Below, piece by piece: positions 8,829-16,268 of a stretch of DNA of 40,044 bases. The notes beneath the pieces were generated by a model, which worked only from the letters and a program-made list of their open reading frames with translations, searched no databases and had not been told where the DNA came from. The translations under genes and the position numbers were made by a program. This stretch comes from an uncultured Parvularculaceae bacterium (GTDB lineage Bacteria > Pseudomonadota > Alphaproteobacteria > Caulobacterales > Parvularculaceae): positions 1 to 40,044 of the forward strand of contig CAMYLZ010000015.1 of the NCBI GenBank assembly GCA_947259375.1, written 5' to 3'. Position 1 is the first letter of the stretch. Each line of letters begins with the position of its first letter.

Positions 8829-9589
8829 GAGGCGGCTTTCTTCCGGGTTGCGGCGCGCAATTTCGGCGTCGCCGCCAGTTTCTTCGTTGGCTTGGCGGGC
8901 GTCTTTTTCGCTTTCGCCGTCTTTTTCGCTTTTGGCTTGTCCGGCGACATGACTTTGTCCTTGAAGCCGCACAGATCGACAAGCGCGCAGCGCCAGCATT
9001 CCGGCCGGCGTGCCTTGCAGACATAGCGCCCATGCAGGATCAGCCAGTGATGGGCGTGAAGGATGAAATCGTCGGGAATGATTTTTTCGAGCCCAAGCTC
9101 GACATCGAGCGGGGTTTTGCCTGGGGCGAGGCCGGTGCGGTTGCCGACCCGGAAAATATGCGTATCGACAGCGATGGTCGGCTGGCCGAAGGCGACATTG
9201 AGAACGACATTGGCGGTTTTGCGCCCGACGCCGGGCAGGCGTTCGAGCGCCTCGCGGGTTTCAGGCACCTTGCCGTCAAACTCGTCGAGCAGCATTTGCG
9301 ACAGGGCGATCACGTTCTTGGCCTTGTTACGCCATAGGCCGATGGTCTTGATGTAATCGCCGAGCCGTTCAACGCCGAGCGCGGCCATCGCTTCGGGCGT
9401 GTCGGCGACCGTGAATAACGGCTTCGTCGCCTTGTTGACGCCTTCGTCGGTCGCCTGGGCGGAGAGCGCGACGGCGACCACCAGCGTGAACGGGTTGGTA
9501 AAATGCAATTCCGTTTGCGGCTCGGGCGCGGCGGCGGCGAGACGCGCAAACAAATCATGCGCTTTGGCGCGGGTCATCTTGCGAGGCAT
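8825..9589 (-). CDS. nth: Endonuclease III (DNA glycosylase/AP lyase)
   Basis: Nth removes oxidised pyrimidines and nicks AP sites in base excision repair. The 254-residue protein has the helix-hairpin-helix LPGVGRKTANVVLNVAFG with the catalytic lysine, VDTHIFRVGNR with the catalytic aspartate, and a complete C-x6-C-x2-C-x5-C iron-sulphur cluster site. After the cluster comes an extra tail of about 40 residues rich in Lys, Ala and Pro, resembling histone H1-like DNA-binding tails. The start at 9589 (MPRKMTRAK) is chosen where homology begins. The frame is open further upstream to 9730, and MVAHRTGNE is an alternative. It forms an operon with pyrF. Confidence 0.95.
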   Translation of the reverse strand: MPRKMTRAKAHDLFARLAAAAPEPQTELHFTNPFTLVVAVALSAQATDEGVNKATKPLFTVADTPEAMAALGVERLGDYIKTIGLWRNKAKNVIALSQMLLDEFDGKVPETREALERLPGVGRKTANVVLNVAFGQPTIAVDTHIFRVGNRTGLAPGKTPLDVELGLEKIIPDDFILHAHHWLILHGRYVCKARRPECWRCALVDLCGFKDKVMSPDKPKAKKTAKAKKTPAKPTKKLAATPKLRAATRKKAAS

Positions 9590-9683
9590 TTTTCGAGGCT
9601 CGTTTCCTGTTCGATGCGCGACCATAACGCGCGCCGTTCTCGCGTAAAGTTCAGCGCGCCGCGAATTGCGCGGGCGAGGACGG

Positions 9684-10289
9684 ATGGTTAGGATTTTTCC
9701 GGTGAGCAGCGTTCGCCATATTGAAACCATGGCGCCTTATCAAAAAGGGCGCGCGTCAGACGCCTCGGGTCTTCAGTTTCTCGACGGCCCGGAAGGCGAT
9801 ATGGACGGCGCCCGAGACGACGACAGGGACGGCGAGACGCTCTTTGACGCGGTGCTTTATCCCAACCGCTCTTTGCCGAATGCCGGTTTCGCCATCGTCA
9901 TGGCGGTGGTGATCGGCGCCAATCTTTTATTCGGAACCTATTTCTACGCGGTCGGCGCCTGGCCGGTGATCGGTTTTTGCGGGCTTGACGTCTTCGCGGT
10001 GTGGCTCGCCTTCAAGCTTAGCTATCGCCAGGGGCGGCTGCGCGAGCGGGTGCGGGTCACTCGGGATGAAATGCTGGTGGCGCGCGTCCTGCCTTCGGGG
10101 CACGAAACCCGCTGGCGGCTTCAGCCCTTTTGGACGCGGGTGTCGATCGATGACCCGGTGCGTCATGAAAGCCAGGTGATGGTGACGTCCAAGGGCCGAG
10201 TGCTGATTTTGGGGGCGTTCTTGTCGCCCGACGAGCGCGCGCGCTTCGCCGAGGCGCTCAATGGCGCGCTTTCGCGGTGCTTGGGTTAG
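9684..10289 (+). CDS. DUF2244 domain membrane protein
   Basis: DUF2244 proteins are two-helix membrane proteins of unknown function common in Alphaproteobacteria. This product has an acidic N-terminus and then the family opening LFDAVLYPNRSLPNAGF. Two membrane segments follow (about 75-95 and 97-114), then a soluble domain with RWRLQPFWTRVSID and a terminal EALNGALS helix. The start is uncertain. ATG at 9684 follows AGGA very closely, ATG at 9729 is an alternative, and a TTG at 9666 is less likely. It diverges from nth with about 95 bp between starts. No function is proposed. Confidence 0.8.
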   Translation: MVRIFPVSSVRHIETMAPYQKGRASDASGLQFLDGPEGDMDGARDDDRDGETLFDAVLYPNRSLPNAGFAIVMAVVIGANLLFGTYFYAVGAWPVIGFCGLDVFAVWLAFKLSYRQGRLRERVRVTRDEMLVARVLPSGHETRWRLQPFWTRVSIDDPVRHESQVMVTSKGRVLILGAFLSPDERARFAEALNGALSRCLG

Positions 10290-10337
10290 GCGCGCGCATG
10301 CGCTAAGGGGAAGCGTTTTTCACATCGGACAGGTTGC

Positions 10338-10895
10338 ATGACCGGGTTTTATCTTGCCGTAATGGCGGCGCTGGCGGTTGCGGCCGCGCTCTATTGGCGC
10401 TGGCGCAAGGCGATCGATGAAGAGATCGCCGAAGGCGCGGGCATCGAATGGGCGCATTTTCAGAAGCATGAGCCGGAATTTCTCGAGGGCCTCAGCGAGG
10501 ATGCGTTTCGCGCGGTCTATCGGCGGGTGCATGCGCCGCGTTTTCCCGGCTATGTGCTGGCGGCCGCGGCGACCTTCTTTGTCAGCCTGCCGGTAACGCT
10601 CGCGCTCCTCTCGGCGATCTTGTGGGGCGCGGCCAAGGTCGGCGCGATCCCGGAACCCGCCGAAGTCGTCGAGCAAATGAGCCTTGAAGGCGACAGCATC
10701 CGCCTGCTCGGCAAGGATATCGACGCCCAAACGCGTTATGACATGGCGCTTTACTATATCGGCGATCTGGCCGGGTTTTACTATTTCTTCGGCGTGATCG
10801 TGGTCTGGCTCGCTATTGTTGCGTTCTACACGCGGCGCTACCACGCGCGCCGGCCGGGCTATCTGCGCGACGAAATCATTCGATCAAGGAATTAG
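10338..10895 (+). CDS. Conserved-looking three-helix membrane protein, unknown function
   Basis: I do not recognise the family. The 185-residue product has a membrane segment at the N-terminus (about 3-20, ending in WRWRK), a charged soluble stretch, and a second segment at about 72-95 (AAAATFFVSLPVTLALLSAI). A third lies at about 143-163 (FFGVIVVWLAIVAF) before a basic C-terminus. The start ATG at 10338 has a modest AGG upstream. It ends 10 bp before gloA, whose ribosome site AGGAG overlaps this gene's stop codon, so the two are one transcript. Codon use matches the neighbours. Confidence 0.75.
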   Translation: MTGFYLAVMAALAVAAALYWRWRKAIDEEIAEGAGIEWAHFQKHEPEFLEGLSEDAFRAVYRRVHAPRFPGYVLAAAATFFVSLPVTLALLSAILWGAAKVGAIPEPAEVVEQMSLEGDSIRLLGKDIDAQTRYDMALYYIGDLAGFYYFFGVIVVWLAIVAFYTRRYHARRPGYLRDEIIRSRN

Positions 10896-10905
10896 GAGAC
10901 GGCAG

Positions 10906-11346
10906 GTGCGTTATCTTCACACCATGGTTCGCGTGCGCGATCTTGACGCGTCGCTGGATTTTTACTGCAACAAGCTCGGCCTCATCGAGGTGGATCGCTA
11001 CGAGAATGAAAAAGGGCGCTTCACCCTCGTTTTTCTCGCTGCGCCGGGCGATGCGGAGCGGGCCGAGAAAGACAAGGCGCCGCTGGTCGAGCTTACTTAT
11101 AACTGGGATCCGGAAGAATATGCGGGCGGGCGCAATTTTGGGCATCTCGCTTATCGTGTCGATGATATCTACGCAGTGTGCCAACGGCTCATGGATGGCG
11201 GCGTCACCATCAACCGTCCGCCGCGGGACGGGCATATGGCCTTTGTGCGTTCGCCTGACGGCATTTCCATCGAATTGTTGCAGGAAGGCGCGCATCTCGC
11301 GCCGGCGGAGCCTTGGGCGAGTATGGAAAACACGGGCGCATGGTAA
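10906..11346 (+). CDS. gloA: Lactoylglutathione lyase (glyoxalase I)
   Basis: GloA isomerises the methylglyoxal-glutathione hemithioacetal to S-lactoylglutathione. The 146-residue vicinal-oxygen-chelate protein has all four expected metal ligands: His in YLHTMVRV at the N-terminus, Glu in VELTYNWD, His in FGHLAYRV and Glu in GISIELLQ. YNWD and the short length are typical of the nickel-type bacterial enzyme. The GTG start at 10906 follows AGGAG with 7-8 nt spacing. The open frame runs upstream into the preceding membrane protein gene, but the homology starts at this GTG. Confidence 0.95.
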   Translation: MRYLHTMVRVRDLDASLDFYCNKLGLIEVDRYENEKGRFTLVFLAAPGDAERAEKDKAPLVELTYNWDPEEYAGGRNFGHLAYRVDDIYAVCQRLMDGGVTINRPPRDGHMAFVRSPDGISIELLQEGAHLAPAEPWASMENTGAW

Positions 11347-11422
11347 GCTGACAGAGGGGCCGCGCTTCGCCTTGTGAACTTTAATATTGCGTGAAATAAG
11401 GGCCGGATAAAGAAAGCATTGC

Positions 11423-12376
11423 ATGTCTGAAAACCCGGTACTGCTTGAAAATGTAACAAAGCGATACGGCGCCTTTACTGCCGTCGATCAGCTTTCATTT
11501 GCGGTCGCCAAAGGCGAGATTTACGGTTTTCTCGGCCCCAATGGCGCCGGCAAGACAACAACGCTGCGGATGCTTCTCGACATCATCAAGCCGAGCGCCG
11601 GGCGGCTGATGGTGCTTGGTTCCGCCTCGGCGATCCCGGTGCGCCGGCGCATCGGCTATTTGCCGGAAGAACGCGGGCTTTACCGCAAGATGAAGGCCGC
11701 CGATTCCATCGCCTATTTCGCGCAATTGCGCGGGCTTTCGGCGCGCGAGGCGAAAAAGCGCGCTTATGCGCTGCTTGAAGAATTCGGCCTTGAAAAATTC
11801 GCGCGGGCGAAAAACGAAGCCTTGTCGAAAGGCATGGCGCAAAAGGTTCAGCTCCTTGCGACCATTGCACATGAGCCGGAATTGCTCATTCTCGATGAGC
11901 CGTTTTCCGGCCTCGACCCCATCAATCAACATACGCTGGAAACGCTGATCCGCGAGCAGCGCGATCGCGGCCGGACCATCATTTTCTCCACCCATGTCAT
12001 GCAGCATGCGGAGCGGTTATGCGACCGTTTCCTGATTATCGCGGGCGGGCGCAAGCGGTTCGAGGGCACGCTAGGCGAGGCGCGCGTCGATTATGGGCGG
12101 CGCATTCATTTGCGCACGACGGCGCCGGCAAGCGTGCTTGAGGCGTTGCCGGACGTGGTTTCGATCCGGGTCGAAGATGCGTCGGGGGATGAGACGACAT
12201 TTGAAATCGAGATAGGCGACGGCGCCGACCCGCAAGTCTTTTTGCGCCGGGTGATCGACGCCGGCGTTTCGGTCACCCGCTTCGAACAGGCGGGCGCGAC
12301 CCTGCACGAGATTTTCGTAACGCTTGCTGGCGACGAAGCGGCAAGCGAAACCGAACATAGGGAGGCGGCGGAGTGA
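11423..12376 (+). CDS. ABC-2 type exporter ATP-binding protein (NatA-like)
   Basis: ATPase half of a two-gene ABC-2 exporter. The 317-residue protein has Walker A GPNGAGKTT at 38-46, Q-loop region IGYLPEERGLY, and Walker B LLILDEPFSGLDP followed by a STHVMQHAE switch histidine. A C-terminal extension (about 225-317) resembles DUF4162. The signature is LSKGMAQKVQ instead of LSGGQ, as is usual in the NatA/YhaQ group that pairs with a NatB permease. The substrate is not readable; sodium, drug or peptide export are all known in the group. Its TGA overlaps the GTG of the permease, so the two are translationally coupled. Confidence 0.9.
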   Translation: MSENPVLLENVTKRYGAFTAVDQLSFAVAKGEIYGFLGPNGAGKTTTLRMLLDIIKPSAGRLMVLGSASAIPVRRRIGYLPEERGLYRKMKAADSIAYFAQLRGLSAREAKKRAYALLEEFGLEKFARAKNEALSKGMAQKVQLLATIAHEPELLILDEPFSGLDPINQHTLETLIREQRDRGRTIIFSTHVMQHAERLCDRFLIIAGGRKRFEGTLGEARVDYGRRIHLRTTAPASVLEALPDVVSIRVEDASGDETTFEIEIGDGADPQVFLRRVIDAGVSVTRFEQAGATLHEIFVTLAGDEAASETEHREAAE

Positions 12377-13905
12377 GACAAGCGCTGCTCATCGCCTGGC
12401 GCGAATATAAGCAATATGTGCTCTCGCGCGGTTTTCTTTTGTTTCTGGTGCTTTTGCCGGTCAGCGTCGTCGCGTTCAGCGCGGCGATGGGCTTTATCGA
12501 ACGGGCGAAACCGACGCGCGCTTTCGCGGTCTATGACGAAAGCGGCGCCTATGCGGATGATATCGATCGGGAGATTGAATGGCTCCATCAAAAAGAAGCG
12601 CTGCGGGCCTGGGACCGGTATCTCGCCGCGAACGCCATTGCCGGCGTCCTGGATGAAGAGAACGCGACGCTGCCGGCGCCTTTTGCGCCTGATGCGGTCA
12701 GCGATGCGCGGCTGCTGGCGTTTCAAAAGGCCGGCGGCGTTGACGCGGCGGAGGCTGCGGTCGCGCCTTATCTGAAGGAAGGCGCGCCCGCCTTTGCGCC
12801 GCCGCGCCGGGCGTTTGAGCGGGTGCCGCTGCCCGGCGCCGCCGCTGATGCGGCGAGCCTTGAGGAGGCCGAAGCGCTGCTGCGCCCTTACCTTCTTGAA
12901 GAACGCGCCGTCGCCCGTGCGGACGGTTCAAGCGCGCCGCTCTTTGCCGCGATCCTTATCCCGGCGGATTTTGGCGCCGCGCCGGATGCGCCTGCTGCGC
13001 AATATTGGAGCCGCAATCTCACCGACAACGCCCTTGAAGACGTTATAGGCGGAGCGCTCGACGCCGCATTGCAGCGCCAGGCGATCGCCGCGCTTGGCCT
13101 CTCGCAGGATGCGCTGGACGGCGTTGCGGCCATTGATGCGCCGTTCGATTCTTATCGCGCCGACCGTGAGGCTGAGGATGCGCAGCTCGGCGTGCAGGAC
13201 CGGCTTGAAACGGCAATGCCCGCAGCGCTCACCTATATGTTGCTGGTGGTGGTGTTCGGCGTTGGCAATTTGTTGCTCACCAATACGATCGAAGAACGCT
13301 CAAACAAGATTGTCGAAATTTTGTTGTCGTCGGTGACCGCCGGCGAGTTGATGCTGGGCAAGCTGATCGGCATCGCCGCCGTGGGCCTCACCATGCCGAC
13401 GATCTTCCTGGTGGGCGGGCTCGCAGGGCTCGGGGTGATTTCATCAGGCGGCGAAAACTTGATCGGCCCTGTTATCGCCGCGCTGTTTTCCTCGCCGCTA
13501 TTGCTCATCTATCTTTTTTATTTCCTGTGCGCCTATGCGATCTTCGCGATGATCTTCCTGGCGATCGGCGCGATCTCGAACTCCTTGCAGGATGCGCAAT
13601 CCTATATGGGGCCGGTGATGATCCTGGTGTTTGCGCCCATTCCGTTCATTTTGGTGGTCTTTCAGAACCCTAATGGAATGATTGCGTCGATCCTTACCTG
13701 GATTCCGATTTACACGCCTTATGCAGTGATGATGCGCGCCGCCGCCGATCCGCCCTTGTGGGAGGTTGTTGGCGCGACCGCGTTGATGATTGCTTTCGCC
13801 ATCTTCCTGATGCGGATCATGGGGCGGATCTTCCGCAACGCCATTTTGCAATCATCGCCGCCGAAAGCGCGTGAGGTCTGGCGCCTGGCGCGGCGCGACG
13901 GGTAA
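12373..13905 (+). CDS. ABC-2 type exporter permease (NatB-like)
   Basis: Membrane half of the exporter started by the preceding gene; its GTG at 12373 overlaps that gene's stop by 4 bp. The 510-residue protein has one N-terminal membrane helix (about 17-38), then a long extracytoplasmic domain of roughly 240 residues. It ends with a block of five membrane helices from about 280 to 490, including NTIEERSNKIVEILLSSV, the hallmark of the NatB/ABC-2 family. The large periplasmic domain is Ala/Asp-rich and only loosely conserved in the family. An AAC(3)-I-like gene follows 5 bp downstream. Confidence 0.9.
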   Translation: MRQALLIAWREYKQYVLSRGFLLFLVLLPVSVVAFSAAMGFIERAKPTRAFAVYDESGAYADDIDREIEWLHQKEALRAWDRYLAANAIAGVLDEENATLPAPFAPDAVSDARLLAFQKAGGVDAAEAAVAPYLKEGAPAFAPPRRAFERVPLPGAAADAASLEEAEALLRPYLLEERAVARADGSSAPLFAAILIPADFGAAPDAPAAQYWSRNLTDNALEDVIGGALDAALQRQAIAALGLSQDALDGVAAIDAPFDSYRADREAEDAQLGVQDRLETAMPAALTYMLLVVVFGVGNLLLTNTIEERSNKIVEILLSSVTAGELMLGKLIGIAAVGLTMPTIFLVGGLAGLGVISSGGENLIGPVIAALFSSPLLLIYLFYFLCAYAIFAMIFLAIGAISNSLQDAQSYMGPVMILVFAPIPFILVVFQNPNGMIASILTWIPIYTPYAVMMRAAADPPLWEVVGATALMIAFAIFLMRIMGRIFRNAILQSSPPKAREVWRLARRDG

Positions 13906-13910
13906 GCCGC

Positions 13911-14375
13911 ATGTCGCGTAGGGCCGCATTTGAAATCCGTAGGCTGACGGGCGCGGATATTGCGGCGTTTCGCGATATGCTCTCGATGTTCGCTGACGCG
14001 TTTGGCGAGCGCGAAACCTATCTCGGCGCGCAGCCTGACGACGGTTATCTGACACGCCTGCTCGACGGCGACCGGTTGATCGCGCTGGCGGCGGTCGAGG
14101 GCGACTGCGTCATTGGCGGTCTTGTCGCTTATGTGCTGGAAAAATTCGAACAGGCGCGCAGCGAGATTTACATCTACGATCTGGCCGTCTCCGAAGCCCA
14201 TCGGCGCAAAGGCGTCGCGACCCGGTTAATTGAGGATTTGAAACCGATCGCCAAGGCGCATGGGGCGCATGTCTTATTCATTCAGGCCGAACGCGACAAT
14301 GCGCCGGCCGCCGCGCTTTATACGAAATTCGCCGCCAACGAAGACATTTTGCATTTTGAAATCAAAATGCGCTGA
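13911..14375 (+). CDS. GNAT acetyltransferase, AAC(3)-I (aminoglycoside 3-N-acetyltransferase) type
   Basis: The 154-residue product matches the AAC(3)-I family along its whole length from memory of AacC1. Shared blocks include a PDDGYLTRLL segment, IALAA, AYVLEKFEQARSEIYIYDLAVS and the acetyl-CoA loop HRRKGVATRLI. Near the end come LFIQAERDNAPAAALYTK and a closing HFEI. AAC(3)-I enzymes acetylate the 3-amino group of gentamicin and fortimicin. Whether this chromosomal copy acts on aminoglycosides or on another amine is unknown. There is no integron or mobile element next to it, and base composition matches the surroundings, so it looks native. It is only 5 bp after the exporter permease and probably on the same transcript. 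Confidence 0.8.
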   Translation: MSRRAAFEIRRLTGADIAAFRDMLSMFADAFGERETYLGAQPDDGYLTRLLDGDRLIALAAVEGDCVIGGLVAYVLEKFEQARSEIYIYDLAVSEAHRRKGVATRLIEDLKPIAKAHGAHVLFIQAERDNAPAAALYTKFAANEDILHFEIKMR

Positions 14376-14453
14376 CATTTCATAAAGCCGGATTTTCCTC
14401 GACACCGCCACATTCGTGCTATTCTCCCCGCGCATTTGCGAGGGAGAGGTTTC

Positions 14454-14882
14454 ATGACGAAAACATTCACGGCACGCTGCGCCTGTGGCGCTGTGGAGGC
14501 TGAGCTTTCCGGCGCGCCGCTGGCGCAGATGTATTGTCACTGTACGGATTGCCGCGCCTGGCTGAACGCCCCGGTGCATGCGGCCACCGGCTGGCCCGCC
14601 GCGCAGGTGCGCCTGACCAAAGGCGCTGACGATGTGATTGCCTATAAGCGCACCGAAAAAAGCCATCGCAAATCCTGCGGACGATGTGGCGGCGCAGTGC
14701 TGGTCGAGCATCCGGAAATCGGCGTCACCGACGTTCTTGCATCGAATATTGAGGGCTTTCGCTTCGCACCCGAAATGCATGTCTATTATGCGGAACGAAT
14801 GATCAACATGAAAGACGGCCTGCCGAAATTCGCATCGATGCCCGAAGCGGTCGGCGGTGACGGAAAGCTGGTCGCGGAATAA
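14454..14882 (+). CDS. GFA family (glutathione-dependent formaldehyde-activating fold) zinc protein
   Basis: The 142-residue protein has the Mss4-like zinc fold of the GFA family. CACG near residue 10, CHCTDCRAW near residue 28 and CGRCGGAV near residue 76 supply the structural and catalytic zinc cysteines. The last part contains VYYAERMINMKDGLPKF, also typical. Family members are named after a putative glutathione/formaldehyde adduct enzyme, but most have no proven activity, so only the fold is claimed. The ATG at 14454 follows GGGAGAGG with good spacing. An upstream in-frame start at 14436 is unlikely. Confidence 0.88.
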   Translation: MTKTFTARCACGAVEAELSGAPLAQMYCHCTDCRAWLNAPVHAATGWPAAQVRLTKGADDVIAYKRTEKSHRKSCGRCGGAVLVEHPEIGVTDVLASNIEGFRFAPEMHVYYAERMINMKDGLPKFASMPEAVGGDGKLVAE

Positions 14883-14912
14883 CAATCGCCGGCGCCCATG
14901 GGGTGCGGGTGA

Positions 14913-15119
14913 TTACTCCGCCTTGGCGTCTTTCTTGTAAATGAATTTGCGGTCGCAATAACCGCATTCGGCTTCGCCGTCTTCAAGCGAATACCAGACG
15001 ACCGGGTGGCCGAGCGCCCCGCCGCCGCCGTCGCATGATATGCGGCGCGCGGAGACATAAATGACTTCCGGGTCCGGCGTCGTCTGGCCGGGGGTCGGTG
15101 CGGTCTTTTCTTCGCTCAT
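14913..15119 (-). CDS. CHCC zinc-finger protein (NDUFS6-like)
   Basis: A 68-residue protein with the zf-CHCC pattern: Cys in RISCDGGGGALGHPVV, its His, then ECGYCDRKF with two cysteines. The mitochondrial relative is the zinc-binding NDUFS6 subunit of complex I, and alphaproteobacteria encode this stand-alone version. A role in complex I is an inference from family. The GGGGALGHP segment and the closing basic KKDAKAE are typical. The frame is open far upstream through the divergent ABC gene, but ATG at 15119 is the sensible start. It is convergent with the GFA gene. Confidence 0.88.
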   Translation of the reverse strand: MSEEKTAPTPGQTTPDPEVIYVSARRISCDGGGGALGHPVVWYSLEDGEAECGYCDRKFIYKKDAKAE

Positions 15120-15209
15120 GGGCGCCTTGGCCTTCTTGATTGTCGTCAACGCCGCTGAATTGCCGCCGCTGGCGCGGTTCGTCAAGGGCCGGCGCGCTTC
15201 CGAGATATA

Positions 15210-15285
15210 GCGCTGCTGCGCCACGGTGCAGAATTCCTCGCCTGATCGTGCAGGCCGGGCGGTTGACCGGCCTGCGGCGCAGCGC
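15210..15285. other. Nested inverted repeat before the YadG-like ABC gene
   Basis: A perfect 9-bp inverted repeat, GCAGGCCGG (15250-15258) and CCGGCCTGC (15267-15275) with an 8-nt loop, sits inside a longer-range pair. That pair is GCGCT and GCGCC at 15210-15222 against GGCGCAGCGC at 15276-15285. It lies 32 bp before the ABC start codon and has no T run, so it looks like a leader structure or operator rather than a terminator. Confidence 0.45.
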
Positions 15286-15317
15286 GATAAGCCGACCACA
15301 AGGAGAGCGTTTCGCCC

Positions 15318-16268
15318 ATGGACTTCAACGCCAACGAAGAATACGCCATCGCCGCGCGCGGCGTCAGGAAGACCTATCGCGGGGCCGGTAAGGCGCCGCC
15401 TAAAGAGGCTCTCAAAGGCGTTGATATTTTCGTCAAGCGCGGGTCGATTTTCGGGCTGCTCGGCCCCAATGGCGCGGGCAAATCGACCTTCATCAACATT
15501 CTTTCGGGTCTTGTCACCAAGACCGCCGGCGAGGTTTCCGTCTGGGGCTTCGATCTTGATCGCCATCCGCGCCAGGTGCGCGCGGCGCTCGGCGTGGTGC
15601 CGCAGGAAATCAACATGGAGGTGTTTTTCACGCCGCTGGAAGGGCTGGAGATCCAGGCCGGGCTTTACGGCGTGCCGAAATCGCAACGGCGCTCCATGGA
15701 AATTCTGAACGCCCTTGGCCTCGGCGACAAGGCTGGCGCTTATGTGCGGCACTTGTCCGGCGGCATGAAGCGGCGTTTGCTGGTCGCCAAGGCGATGGTG
15801 CATTCGCCGCCGGTGCTCATCCTTGATGAGCCCACCGCCGGCGTCGATATCGAACTTAGAAAACAACTCTGGGACTATGTGCTTGAGCTGCATGCGCGCG
15901 GCGTCACCATTGTTCTGACGACGCATTATCTCGAAGAGGCGCAAGAGCTGTGCGAGGACATCGCTATCATCCACAATGGCAATGTGGTCGCCTGCGAGCC
16001 GACGGAAAAACTGATTTCCTCGCTCGACCGCAAGACCTTGATGGTCACCCCGGCGGAAGCGGTGACCGGCGGTATCGATCTTGGCGCTTTTGACGTCGAG
16101 CTTAAACCGGATGGTCGGCTCGCCATTCCCTATCAGCCGAGCGCGACGCAGGTTGCGGAAATCCTTGAGCGGCTGTCGAGCGCGGGCGTTTCGGTGAAAG
16201 ACCTCTCAACGGTTGAATCCGATCTTGAGGATGTTTTTTTGGAACTCACCTACCGAACGGACGTTTAG
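15318..16268 (+). CDS. ABC transporter ATP-binding protein, YadG/ABC-2 type (no adjacent permease)
   Basis: A 316-residue ATPase of the CcmA/YadG group. Walker A GPNGAGKST is at 49-57, VVPQEINMEVFFTPLEG is the family Q-loop block, the signature is LSGGMKRRL, and Walker B is LILDEPTAGVDIELR followed by TTHYLEEAQELCE. A C-terminal regulatory extension of about 75 residues ends in DLEDVFLELT. These ATPases normally pair with a YadH-type ABC-2 permease encoded next to them. Here the next gene is a convergent acyltransferase, so the partner must lie elsewhere. The ATG follows AAGGAGAG about 10 nt away. Confidence 0.9.
   Translation: MDFNANEEYAIAARGVRKTYRGAGKAPPKEALKGVDIFVKRGSIFGLLGPNGAGKSTFINILSGLVTKTAGEVSVWGFDLDRHPRQVRAALGVVPQEINMEVFFTPLEGLEIQAGLYGVPKSQRRSMEILNALGLGDKAGAYVRHLSGGMKRRLLVAKAMVHSPPVLILDEPTAGVDIELRKQLWDYVLELHARGVTIVLTTHYLEEAQELCEDIAIIHNGNVVACEPTEKLISSLDRKTLMVTPAEAVTGGIDLGAFDVELKPDGRLAIPYQPSATQVAEILERLSSAGVSVKDLSTVESDLEDVFLELTYRTDV

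Noticed and set aside
14913-15974. 353-residue version of the CHCC zinc-finger gene starting inside the ABC gene
   Set aside because: The added 285 residues are antisense to the ABC ATPase; the 68-residue form from 15119 is the whole family domain.
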